Assembly (NCBI GenBank): GCA_013399855.1
Contig: VXAY01003830.1
Span: 911,278-975,277 of the forward strand
DNA: 64,000 bases
From: Oxyruncus cristatus
Taxonomy: Eukaryota > Chordata > Aves > Passeriformes > Cotingidae
Reading direction: 5' to 3'
This document shows, one piece after another, positions 1 to 13,594 of the stretch. The notes beneath the pieces are model-generated. The model saw only the letters and a program-made list of their open reading frames with translations. It was not told where the DNA came from and made no database searches. The position numbers and the translations under genes are program-made. Within the stretch, counting starts at the first letter, position 1; each line of letters opens with the position of its first letter.

Positions 1-2437
1 AGGTGTCTTCTGAACCTGCTGGAGGATTTGCATTTACCTTTCTATTTATAAAAGTAGTTTCACTCCTAATCTCAATGCGTGCAACAGCCACACAAACTAA
101 ACCTGAATGTATTGGCAGTGAACAGAGGCTGCTGAAAGGACAGATACACACCAAGCTGACAAAAAGCCATGCATATGTCAGGAAGGCAGCAAACCTTATC
201 TACCTGTGCTCACAGAAAAGTTTTCATTCATTCTCCTGGCAGGCTAAAGCGGTTGACTAAAAGAGCTGTTTCCAGCCATGGTGTCTGAGAGCACCCATGA
301 AGTCACGTTCACGTAGAGGTATCCAAGAAAACCTGCAGTACGGTCTCTTCGGGGAATTAACTCCATTAGATGCCATCATAATGTAAAGACATTGCAAGGG
401 TAAAATTTGTGACTTTGTCATCACTGTTCTTGATGGCATGCAGGAAATCTTTGTGCATGCCTTTCCCACTCCACAATTTAATAATAGCTGACATAATTAA
501 ATCCTATAGCTACCTGGTTCAGTGAATGTTCTGTATAATGGAATTTACAACAAGTACAAATATTACAAGACCTAATTAAATTTTATATGTGGAACAATAG
601 CCCATGAATACATTTTATATATATGCCAAAGTAGATTAATGTGAGATTAGCTTCTATACACAGAGACAAAAAGGTGAAATCTAGAATTTTGACTCGGGTA
701 CAAAATAAGCTGGAGAAAGAAAGTGACATTCACAGTCAAGGCAGATCTGGTTTTAGTCAGTTACTCTTCTTTTTGCAATCACAGCAGAATTTTTTTTTCT
801 CCACTGTCTCCAGGGACTGTCTAGAATTTCAACCCAGGAACAGCTACCAGTAGCGTTATTTTCCTGGACTGATTTTACATGCTTTTTTAATTCTCACATC
901 CCTTTAATTAGCATCTTCAGAGGAAGTTGGGCGTGGATCTCACCATTTTGCACTATTTCTCCATTTTTCAAATTTACACTTAGCAAGACTAACATCAATA
1001 AGGAGTCTGTATTGAATCTGTATTCAGTCACTGGCTATTGTACATCTACAACATCTGAAGATAAAGAAGAGTGTAAATTTAATGCTAAGCAAGAAATGGA
1101 CTTGTGTCTGGGCAGCACGTCTTGTAGTATGTATGTATTATAAGTATAGCTAAGAATTTATTTATTCCCACAGAAGTATCTCTTCCATGAGCACAGATCA
1201 GGGTTCAGAAAACTTTAGACTAGAATCCTCAAGAAGCTGGTTCTCAGAAAAGTAGCTTCAAGGGTTCAAGGGTAGTCTTGCAACTACCAAATCCTAGATT
1301 CCTACTAAACATGGCAGAGGAGATCAACAACAATTTCTGATTTTAGATTTAGGCATGCTTGTTATTCCAGAAACGCCCTCCTGAAAATGATAAATTGTTG
1401 TGGTTATCTTCCATCTAAGTGACTTTAGTCCCTTTGAGCTGGTTAGGAGAAGGATGTACAACATGTGAAGTGTGTCTCTCATCTTGAAAGATATCACCTC
1501 TTTACTGACTTCTTTTTAAAAGAATGCTTACTCAATACATTCAAATTGCATTTTGGTAACTTAAGGATTCAAATCACATTTTTGCTCTTCTTCACCCATG
1601 CTGTCCTTAGCACAACAAACCATGACAAGGATCCAATTTGCAACTCAAGAGCTGGAGTATGTTCTTCCTAGATATCTTCAATTGACCTTTGTGAGTAAAA
1701 ATACCACCCAAAAGCTTCTTCTAGCTTTCAGATTTTTCTTATCGATAGTGATACATGCAACAGTTCATTTCTGCTTCAGTCAGGTCGGCTTTGCACAATT
1801 AAGAGCTAGCTAAGAGATACAAGAGGTTTTATGGACCAATAAAAAAGATACACAGGCATGTGTGTGTCTATATACAAGTTAGTGTGCACTCGCATGGGAA
1901 AAACATGACAGTTAACTTATATAAGATATTTTTCACAATGAGACCTCACATAATCATCTGCCAGCTGGATCTAGAGCCTAATAAAAAGTTCAGAGCACTG
2001 TCCTCACAAATTAAAATCTCCCAAGAAGAAACATCTGTTTTACTGCAAGGAAGTCCAAATGCAACAGTTTGTATCTTACCCAGAACACTGGTTGGAAATT
2101 CATGGGTATAGCGGCACAAAAGAAGCAAATCTTCTTTGTTTCCCACACCATCATGGAATAGTAAAAATCTTCTGTTGCGAATCAGAGCTCTTAGGAACAG
2201 AAGCAATTCCGCCCTGTCACGGAAGCTACATCTACACAGTTTTTGAAGCTTTCTCATTTAACCCATGTGGAACATCTCCCTGTGTATTTGCCATATATTA
2301 CATTTGTGATTCTCAAGATGAGGCTTTCACATTGCAGGTTCTAGGCAAAATTCAAAACACATAAGAATGCGAATGTGCAAATCAAAAGAGAGAGGCATCT
2401 AGAGGGGGCATTTCTAAGCACCCCAATGAGATGCTTA

Positions 2438-2465
2438 AAATGCCCCTGCGTAAATGCCCCTGTGT
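2438..2465. repeat. 14-base tandem duplication
   Basis: Two adjacent copies of AAATGCCCCTGYGT differ at one base (C/T). This looks like a small local duplication with no further significance visible. Confidence 0.8.
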
Positions 2466-5400
2466 AAAACTGCATTTCTAAATATATCGTTGCAAAGCTA
2501 GTGTGGGTTTCTCATTAAAAAAATCCATACAACAGTGGGAAGAAGCCTTCTAGCAAAATGTTTTAACAGAGGAGACACAATGATAGTTTAATTAGAATTA
2601 TATTAAGAAAGTAATAATGTAGGCAAGACATAAAGAATAAATCAATGCATCAAGCAGTCACTGTAAATCACCAGTGAGTTTTCTTTTCATACAGCAACAT
2701 CAGGCAAAAAAGACTGAGCCTGTATGGAGATCACAGGAGTTAGAAGACTGCAGTTTCTGTATTAAATTATTATCAGACACAATTGCTATCATGCAATGTA
2801 TTGTGTACCGAAGATCTTACTCCAACCAAAATTTGCTTACAACTAGAGAGCTTTCTGTAACAGCCCTAGGCTTAGCAATGTATCCATTTACACTTGAATA
2901 AATTAATTTTCTTCAACCAACAGTGACACAGACAGCAAGTGACTCTAGTTCCACTTGGGTCTGATGCACAAGTTAATAATGTCTTTCCCTGCTATGCAGT
3001 AGAAGAAGTAACTATTTGGCTGCTGCTTCTAGCAAGGCAAAAACGGGCACTGCAAATATATGTGGAATAGGAAATGTGTTTCTCTGCTCTTTCTGTGCAA
3101 GACACAGAGGGTAGCAGAGCACATGAAAAAGAAAAAACATCAAAATGCAGGATAGAATCTTAAAGGCGACTCTTCTGCACTAAAACATAACTACAAATGT
3201 CAAAAATGAGTCAATAAGTCAGTGTAAATAACACACAGGGGCTCACACACAATTTTTAGGGAAGGAATAAACATGAGACAATCCTAAGGTTGGCTGTGCC
3301 TTGACCTCATCTTTGCACTGATGAAAAGAAAGCCTAAGGAGCAGCCACGTGGGGAATAACTCCAAGTAAGTTTCAACGCAGTTCAGATGTAGTCTGTGGC
3401 TACCTGAATGTCAGACCCAGTGAGAATCCTTGGTACCAGACTATGCTTTTGAGGTGCTATTTATTCTCCTATGCTAAATTACAGCCAGTCAACAGATGTT
3501 TCCAGGCTCCTGGGGAAGAGTGAGTCCCTGCAGAGGTGCCAGAGATGCACAACCCACCGTCTGGTTGGCAGCTGCAGTGAGGAAGGTGTGAGACAGCCTC
3601 CTCTGCCTTCACACTTCACACCATCACTGGCTACTCTATTTCCGAATGGGAAGGCAACTTATGATGCTAAATCAGATGCTTTGTAGAGCTACCTCAAAAC
3701 TGCACCTTTCAATTGAAGGGTAGGTCCCTCAGCATGTTTTTATATTGACTCAGAATTATACCAGAATTACGTAAGTCTATCACATTTAAAGATATTCCAA
3801 AATCTAGAGTCATTCAGCATTAAAGAACCTCAGATTTTGTTACAAAATGTAAAACTCTAAACCTCACAGTGAAGAGCACTCTTTTCAACAGTTCCTAATC
3901 AGAAAGAAAACTATGAAAACTTTCAAAACTCATTTTGTATCAATCAATCCTCAAATATCTGTTGACCACAATATAGTATCTGAAACTGCTTAGGATCTTG
4001 AAACTGTTTTAAGAATATTTACACTTGTATTTCATGCGTTAATGTTATTTTTGTTATCAATTTTTTTAATACAGAGTGGGAACATATATTTGCTTTTTAA
4101 AAGCAGCTTATATTGAACTCATAAACCTTTTTTAACATTGTTACTTGGACATATATGCAGCAATTCATAGATAATAAGGAAGCACAAACATTTAGATAGA
4201 AAATCAAGACATTGAATAAATTGGATGTCTCTATATTCATTCCTCAGACTCTTTCTCTTTGGCCTAATATCCCTCTAGTTTTCCTGGCAAAGGTCACAGT
4301 CTGATCCTTAAATACTGAATACTGTATGTGTCCAGTAAACATCAAGAGTTTGGAAATACGGAACTGATTCACAAATCTTCATGTTTGACAAGCCATATTC
4401 TTTTTTTCTTTGGAACATGCTTTTCTCCCAGAGGGAAATGCACTCATTAGCATATAAAATCAATACATTGAGTAAGACCTTCTGTGCTGTTTCCAAGGGG
4501 GATTTTAGCCTGTAAAGCATTCAGATACATATGCATTTATGTGCAAAACAGTGACCTGCCTGTTCACATTATAGACAACATGCAAATATAATTTTGACCA
4601 CTCATTTATGTATTGAATTGCAGCCAGCTGTACAAACCAAATGTTGCAGCTGCATCACTAAAGCAACAGAACAGTAGCCATAAAGGGCAAATTGTCCTCT
4701 TAAGGCTGAACTGTGTTGTGGAGATACAGACACAGTTCTAGGTGAATCTGCATATACTTTATCACAATTCTGTAGGAGGTTTTAGGCATTATTCGTCATA
4801 ATAAATGCTTCCAATTTACATCAATTTTATCACAGCAAACTTAGAATTGGATATGTTCCTATAAAGAGAAACACCGCATCTGATGTCTACTCCACATGCA
4901 CAAGCATCCCAACCACAACAACTTTCCTTTCTGCTGAAGCAGGACCAACCCACTCACCTTCCACTGTATTTCTCCTAGAGTTGCCTAAAACTCAGAGACC
5001 AGCTTTGTGCAAAGAATACAAGTCCACAGCACTCTAGATGAGAAGGTTTTGCTGACAAGACTAAAAGCAATTCTGTTTTCCATGGTGCCATAACTCTGGA
5101 CAAAAAGTTTATTTTCATTTTCCTCTGGGGAAAATGAGAGGAGAATCTGACCCAACAGCATATTTACTATTTCATGCAAACAAAAATAAACTCACATGTC
5201 TAATTGTTTTCCTTGGGCCCTGTCCAAAGTGTTATGCAAGTGCTTAAACAGCCAACAAAACCCCTCAGCTAGATCTTCCCTTCCAGCTAAACCATGTACT
5301 TCTTCTGACATCTAGTGGCAAGTAAGTGTGGAGTTTTTAATTCTTAACAGAACGTTTAGAATTAATTTGCTTCCTCTCAAGAGCTTTTTGCAGGATGAGG

Positions 5401-8400
5401 CCTTCAAAAAGCCAATTGTATGGGAAAACTCTAGCCAGCCCCCATGCTCTCCCCTGAAGAATACATTTGCTACAACATGTACTGAGGATACATGAGGCAC
5501 AGCACAAAATCAAAAGATGCAAGGGGTCATTTTACAGGTTTTATGAATGCTTTCTTTCCAAACTGAAGTTCTAACATGGCTTGCAGGCTTCTCCCTCCGC
5601 CTTTAAGAACTGCTGCAGCAAGTCACTACAAGCACCTTGCTTAAAAATCCGTGCTATTTTTCCAGAGAACTTTTCCTCAGCTGTTACTGGATGATTAGGA
5701 GAAAGACACAAATCCTTCTCAGAACTGGCTCCATGTAAGTTTTAGGTCTTCCAAATAATGTGCAATTGTTGCAAAGACGTTGAGTGAATTTTCCCATCTC
5801 CTGAAAGCACATCTTAAGGCACTATCTGATCACCTTAAAATAACATAGTAATTATTCCTTGAGTTCCTAAAGTTCAGGAAATGCAACCCACTTGAAGTTC
5901 TTGGTTTAATTCACTGTATCAACAAAAGTTGCATTACGAATGTGAAAATTTCCTCAAAGAAATTCTTCATCTCTAAGATTTAACATCCTGTATTTCGCAC
6001 GCTTCTCGTGGTTTGAACCCAGTGACCTCGCTAGGACTTTGCACATACATGTAAGCAAAGCTGTACTACAGGAGCAGTATGCTGTTCCCAAGGATATGAC
6101 ATCCATACAATCCCCAGTTCATGGGGGACCACCTCAGAGAAGGTCCGGCAGACCAGCTGCAAGGACAGGATAGCTGCCAGTGGCTGCAGCACAAGAAGTG
6201 CTCCCCCGGTGCACACCTTCATATCCCTTCTCCCCAAAGGGATGCAGTTCACATCTCTGAGGCTAAAATGGAAATGTAGATGTATTTTACTCTAGTTTCT
6301 TCATGCATGAGCCCTTTCTTCCCTGAACATCGCTCATCTGCTTGTAACATGCCAGGAGGCTGAGCCAGCTGTGTTCCTCCTGTGCATTGCCTGCCTCTGG
6401 TCACACACAGTACTAGCAGCTGTTTGTGATTCTGCCTCAGTGTCAACCTGCTCTGTAAAATGCTTTAGATTCTATGGATTAAAAAAAAATCAGACTGAAG
6501 CTGTAGCTCTCCAAAAGAAACAGATATGGCTAAAAGTTATTCCTTCTGTCAGAAAAAAACCCAGTGTGGATAAAGATTGAAAGGCAAAAGTGATTGTGAG
6601 ACTGAACACTCCCTGAAAGATGGCCCTCATTATGTACATGACTGCCAAGTAGTAAGATAAATGGTGGCTTTGAATTCCCTGAGCAAAACTATATCCCAGC
6701 TTTGTATATTCTGTCTCTCCATGTGCCTCTGTTCTATACTCCTCAATGACCTTGGCAGACATGTATCTCTGCCTTTCTAGTTCCCATCCCTCTTTCCCTG
6801 TCCTTTTCTACCAGCTTCACATCACTGAGCTTCCTTACAAAACAAAACAGAGCAGCAATTTTCTCCTCTGTTATTCAGCAGTTACTATTTAAAACTAAGT
6901 ACTTTTAGGCAGAATTACAAATTCTGGGTCTCTTACTCCTGCAGCAACCCCCCCGTAGTCAATAGAATTGTTGATAAAAAACATTTACAAGATGTACAGG
7001 TAGAAATAAAGTCTTATCTTTTAAATAATCTCCTTAATTTCTCCCATTCCTGATTCTGGCTCATAGTTTTGCGCTTAATCAACATTGTTTTAAAATTTCT
7101 TTGTCTCAACACACAAATACATAACAAATGCATGTTAGGTGTTTTTTCCTCTAAGAAAATGTTCCTTTTGCATCATAATTCCCTTATAATCTGGGAAAAC
7201 CTTCTACCCATATGCAACTCTGGAGTGCCTGACAGACCTACTACAGTATTAGAAAGATTTTTCAGAGAAGCAATGATGATGTGAAGTTCGCAACAGAACA
7301 GAGCACCAAGAATTGCCTTCTTTGTAAAGAGGTGATGATTTGAAGGTACCATTTTGGCAGATGCAAAGCACAGGAGAGTTTTCATCAGCATCCCATCCTC
7401 CAACAAGATGTACAGATGGCACATAGGGAATTACAAAGCTTAAGAATTCAGACAGTGTTGTGTACATTAAATACAGAACATACAGTATTTCATAGTGTGC
7501 AGGACAAAAAATCTTTCTTCCAAAGGAGACCTGTCACTTTGACAAAGATGTATTGTCTGTGTTGTATGAATATCTGCAACACCACTTAAATACAGAACAG
7601 GTAATGAGTCCTGAAGTTATACTGGAGGGAACATTCTGTTTTATGTTTCATACAGGGCCTGGTTCTGTTTTGTCTTGTATCTGCACAAGGCAGGACTCAC
7701 ACACCTGAAGTCCTTGGTGTTACAGAGACATTTTCAAAATCAGACCTGTAATACTTTTCTTCAAAATAAAAAAGCATTAACTGCCAAACCTGCAGCAGGT
7801 CCAGTTCAACTTCTTTCATTTGTCCCTTGGCCTTGAACATCTCGATGGAAAATTATGAAACCCTTCCCCAGTCAGTGTGGTTGCCCCAGTTCTTGACAGC
7901 AATTAATTAATTTATGCCCCAAGCTGTGATTGAAGTACCTCACACACTAACAGGAAAATGGGAGCTACCTTCTTTCCACTTTCAAAATGGTATTGACTAT
8001 TGCTGTGGTCCTCTATGACTTTACTAGTGTTATATCCAACCAAGTCACTTGTAAATGGATTAACAAATGAACACCACAGCCTGGAAGTGGTAATAGGAGA
8101 GAAACATTAAGCATTTTTGTCCACAGAAAGAGGACATGTATAAAAAAGGACATTTTTTGTCCTAAATTATGTATGCAAGGGTACCGGTCAATATTCTTGG
8201 GTGTTGGGTAATATATTCTAAATGTTGGGTACCCTTAGTTTTTGTTTGGCTAGATGGGATCTAAACATGTTCAGGTTTTATACATGGCCCTTCCCGAAAG
8301 CCTCAGATCACCCTGTGCAAGAGAGAGAAAGTTTAAAGCCCACCTGATTGCTAAAACCTCAGTGCCAACAAATATGCCTTCCATTAATTTTGGGACTGTG

Positions 8401-11400
8401 AAATGACACCTATTTGAAATGGACAGGAAATTTAAACACTTTTTCCAAGCATTTTTTTTTTTTCTTTAGTGTCCTATTGAGAACAATTTAAGCTCAGATG
8501 CCGGAAAATCCATGCTTTATTACAAACTGGGAATTTTCTTTGCATGATGAGTTGCTTTTGCACACATTAACTGGGATTTCATAATTCCCAGTGTAGCAAT
8601 TGGATTAAGCAAGCACCTGCACTGCAAGATCTCCAAGCCTGACCAGAGCAAGTTATGCTTATTTGTTGGGTATTGACAGTTAGTTGAAGCACAGACTGTG
8701 GAATAATCAATTCCACTTTGTCCTGATCCTACTTTTAAGGACCAGATACTATTTAGAAGTTTGTATTTAGACCATCTGTAAATGGTGCAACTGCCATCTG
8801 GGAGTCAGGAGTCAAAAGTCTTACATGGTCAGGTATAAAGTCAACCACTTATGCATTTTAATAAATTCCTGTAAACACTGGCCAAACAACAAAACCAATT
8901 TGACCCTGTCTCAATGCAAGGTAATTAAAATAATGCTCTAAATTTATAATTTTTAACACCATTTTGTGACATGGCACAGTTTGCAGTGGGTCTGGGTCAG
9001 TATAATCCAGCTGTAGTGTAAATAAGATAGACTCCTTTAACTTCACCTGGTTTGTATCTGTTTACACTGGTGCTAAATTCCCCCTGTGGGTTCCTGTTTA
9101 TTTCTAGGCAATGTGTGTACGTGCCATGTCCATTCAAAGTGAGGGGCTTGTTGGAGCATTGTACATCTACCTGAACAGTTTTTTTCCCCTTCCTCCATTA
9201 GAGCTGGCCAGTAGATTCACACTCAAGGACATGAAATGTGCATTTGCTCTTCTTTGCTCACCATCGGAATTTAAGCAACTTTGCTGAAAAGATGTCTATG
9301 GCCCATTCCCAGCAAACTGGTGACAGTGCTACAGGGACCATATATCCAGTGTGACTGGCTAAAAATAAGGGGCAAGACCTGTTTTCCAGAAGGGAAATAC
9401 TACTAAGATCCACACCGTTCCTCAACACTTTTAAAATTAAAGGCATCTCAGACAATAGCACAAAGATTGTTTTCTATCCTCAGTCTTGTTTTCTGTCAGT
9501 CATATCCCCTGGTAAATAATCCCCAGTTTACCCTCCAAAAAAAAGAGATGAATGTTAGAATGGGCTCTGGATAACATATTACCTAATGCTGTTCAAGGCT
9601 GGGAGAATTACCTGTTGGAAATTATCTGGAAGGGTCTTAATGAATACCACAAGGTTTCTGCTAAACAGACATTCTTAGCCAGTCTAGAGAGATTCTGCCT
9701 TGGATCACGATTAATTGCTTGGATTTCATAAGGTGCACCAGATGTCAGGGTCAGCAAGTCCTCTTGCTGCTCCAGGAAAGCTGCCAAAAATATGGCTGGC
9801 TTTATGCCAGGGGACTGACTTCATGCAGCAGCAGGATAGCAGTTACCAGCCGTCTTTTAAAGGTTTTCATTTCAATCCTGGTTTCTGAATGGTGAGAACT
9901 ATAGATAAACAGGAAACTCAAGAGGTTTTTGTGCCTAGAGGGACACACACCTACCAAAATTATTCAAGCATGGCGAAAGATATTTAAGATCCTTTGGCTA
10001 AGGTATGGAATAAATGCTGACCATGAAGAAAAACAGACTGGAAAGCAAGGAAGATGTTTTAATTATTCACACTCAGACATGAATTAGTGCCGTCGGCTGT
10101 CTTTTGTCTGCCTGGAAAGCCTGAAAATTTCATTTTGGAAATCCCAATATAAAATACTGTAGCCCTGTAAGTTCTCCTGTTGCCTGAGGTCAGCTCTCAT
10201 CAGGATGGTAATTTTCTGGGAGAGTCAGAGAAAGCTGCCCAGCTTTTTCATCCCAGCAAATGGTGACGGATTCTCAAAGTGGAGAAAGGCAAGAGGCCAA
10301 GTGGGAACGACTCATTTGTTATGACAAAAGAAATCTGGTTTGTTCACTTTCTTCACACAAGAATAAGAATTTTTCACTTTTATCATTCAAAATGAGATGG
10401 TTTAGGTCTAAAATAATTCCTCAAGTTTTGTTAGTGAAGCTTCTGGATACAGATACAGATGCTGTGGATGTCTTTCCTTGTACCAAATTAAAGTTGTTTG
10501 TAACATGATGCCATGTTTTTGAGGGCAAAAAGGCCCTAAAGAGGGTAAAAAAGAGAGCAGGATTAGGTTAGAGAAAAACGTAGGACACACAGGCAGCAGT
10601 CAGGACAGGTATAGGTAACTAAAACAGCCAAACAATTAATTGTAACCCTTGCACAGCGACAGCTTCTTACAACACCATTTGAAAGCCTATAGGAGAGAAA
10701 GTCTGGAAGGGAAGGGTTCAGATGGCTACTAATATGTCTGCTAAGTCTTTTTTGGAGTGGTTTAAAACCAAGGAGGGGTAACAAAAGACCATGTCCATTG
10801 TTACCATGCATACAGAAAGCCAAACTCTCTAGTTAGACAGCTCTGGCCAGCTGAGACAAAGTGTTCCTCCCAGACCTTCTGATATTTTTCAGCTATCTGT
10901 TCTCAGAGAGCTTGTCTTCAGTGCTTCAGGCTACTCTATCCCTGGAGATCTTCAATGATCTGTAAGTAAGTTTGTCATTGGAGAATTTGCTGTAGGTAAA
11001 ATAAAGGGGAAAAGATGCTTGGAGAAAAGTAGAAATGCCCTCACTGGAGAGCTTACTTTCACTGTGGAAAAATCATCCATTTCCTCTAATGTTCATGAGT
11101 CATTTACTGAGCTGAATTATTTTTAGTTTAGGTGGTTGTTAGAGGTAGGATTATAAGTAAATGTATGCCTGAGTGCTATTCCAACCACTTTTTCTTGACA
11201 CTGTCAATTGATATTGCAGGCATCATGAGATGGTTTGTACTCTAAGGCGTGAAGGGCTCTGTTCATAAAAATATGCTTTATACACAGCCTTTATGTTAGT
11301 CTTTTTAGGCTCAGTTATAATTGACTTTAAGTTATGTGGTTCTCTGAAAAAAGATTCAAGAATATCCATTGCCTTTTCAGCAGAAACAGGAACCTTCTGT

Positions 11401-13562
11401 AAATCGGGTCTCTAAGAAGGAAGAAAGATGCCAAGGGAATTGAGTATTTCATTCTACAGTTACCCAGACATGTCAGGCCTGTCTCTGTAAGTTTCAGTAG
11501 ACATCAGCTGAAAGGCCAGTATGGAAGGGACATAAAAAATTAAACCCAGTAATCTACCCACTTAGAAAGGAAAGGTAAGCAGCACTTAACAGTGCTAAAG
11601 GATTGTGCTACAAATTACGACTTCAGGATTTTTACCCGCATCATAATGGGCTTACTGCAGGTTTCAATGTGTTATTTTAGACTGGTGGTCAGAAAAATAA
11701 GACCATGTATGCTCTACTGAGAGCAAAAATAATAGCAATGATGTTTCATCATCTGGTTAGTGGAAATATTCATATGTGTATGGTTAACTTTAATTTCCAG
11801 TATCTTAGATAATTCACTAATTCTTGCAGATAATGTTTTGCTTCATACTTGTTTGCTAATTAATCAATTGTCACAGTGGCAAATAAAGATGAAAGAAAAT
11901 TCTAGGGGTCATCTAAGACATTGATCTATTTTTTAAGGGAATTGACTGATCTTTTGAATTTGGAGAGAACATACATGAAATTATTAATTGATTTAATCAA
12001 ATTGATGGACATATGTTATTACTTAACATTTGACAGGAAAGATAATTAAGACTAATGAGCTATTTTACAGTCATGTTTTCATTCCTATAAATAAGATTAC
12101 AAATGCAATTAATACAAATATTTTAATAGCACTCTCAAATCTGCCTCTCTGTAACGGTGGATTATGATTTAAGCATTCAATTCATGGCAGTGTTTTTATG
12201 TACCACCTTTGATACTTCATTGCCCGCAAGTCCATGAATGACAGACAATAATTCTAGTCTAATCCATGCTCCTGCACCAAGACAAAACCAACAGCATTTA
12301 AACTCTGTTTCCCAAATTGGTACAAATATTCTGTTTGTAAATAGATGATTTCAAGCAACACTAGCGTATGTATAAATATTTGTGCTAACATCATTCAGAA
12401 GGCTGAAATCTCTCCTACAGGGCAAGACTAGCACTTGCATTCACATATTTCTCAACAACTTTAAGCAGCGTCTAGAGTCATGATTCTTTCTTTCTGTGAC
12501 AGTCATCTTCAAGACACCCTGCTGGCAAAACTGACACCAGTATCGGTAATACTGTATTTGAACAAGTTGTTACATTGAATCTCTGGATGAAACAACATGA
12601 AATCATCACTATTTAACAAACTGATCTAGGTTATAGATCTCAGGAATAGAAATGCAGCGTTAAGAGTCAAAACTTTAGAAACATTTTATACGGGACACAT
12701 TCAGATTACCATGAAGTCCTAGCCTTTAGAATCTGAGTTGGTTTTTCACTAGGCAGAAAGAGTATTTCTTTTTCAGATCTGCAGATATTAAATGCAATCA
12801 ATTTTGTCAAAGTTTGCTTTTAAGATATTCTGAAATTGACAATTCTTTTGAACTAAACCAAGGTGTCATAGAAGGGGCCTGTAGTGGAAATTTGAATAGA
12901 ATCTTTAGATGTCTGTTACCGAATGATTGACAGCAAAACAAGGAATACAATCTAGCAACACGGTCTCTCAGTGGCAGCAAAGGCCTGAAGTCATAGATTT
13001 GAAATCTGATGGTACACTGTCATCTGGTGGAAATTTGAAAGAAGCACAGATTCTGAACTTGTTTTTCTCTCTCCATTTGAAGAAGTTTATTTTAATAATC
13101 AATTAATTTTCTGCAAACTACCTAGAACTCAGCCCAAGCTCTGGATTGTTCAGATCACTAAAAACAAAACTTGGCATCACAGGTCCTGCTAGTTAAGCCA
13201 GAAATAAGTTATCGCAGCTTACAACTTATATTGGAAGCAACGTCTTAATACTTTGGTTCTGCAGATTGTTACAGACTCCCGCAGCAACTCAGCCAAGAGC
13301 TCCTACTGGGAACAGAGCAAATTTGTGCAGAAAATTCAGAGGAAGGTATGGAAGTGATTAGAAATCTAACAGAACTGAAAAATTCACATGCAACATGAAG
13401 GTTGTATCTTACTAGCAAACTACTGATCAGGCATCTCTCCTGGCAATTGAAACAGTGACTGGGAAAACTCATATAAATGTTTTAATTCATGGAAAAACAG
13501 ATCAGCCCTTCAGGTTTTCTAAGAGTGGGAAGACACCATTATTGGAAATATTTTTGGTTTCC

Positions 13563-13594
13563 AATTTCAGAGAATTTGTTAATTTCAGAGAATT
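13563..13594. repeat. 14-base direct repeat with 4-base spacer
   Basis: AATTTCAGAGAATT occurs twice with identical sequence at 13563-13576 and 13581-13594. Confidence 0.8.
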
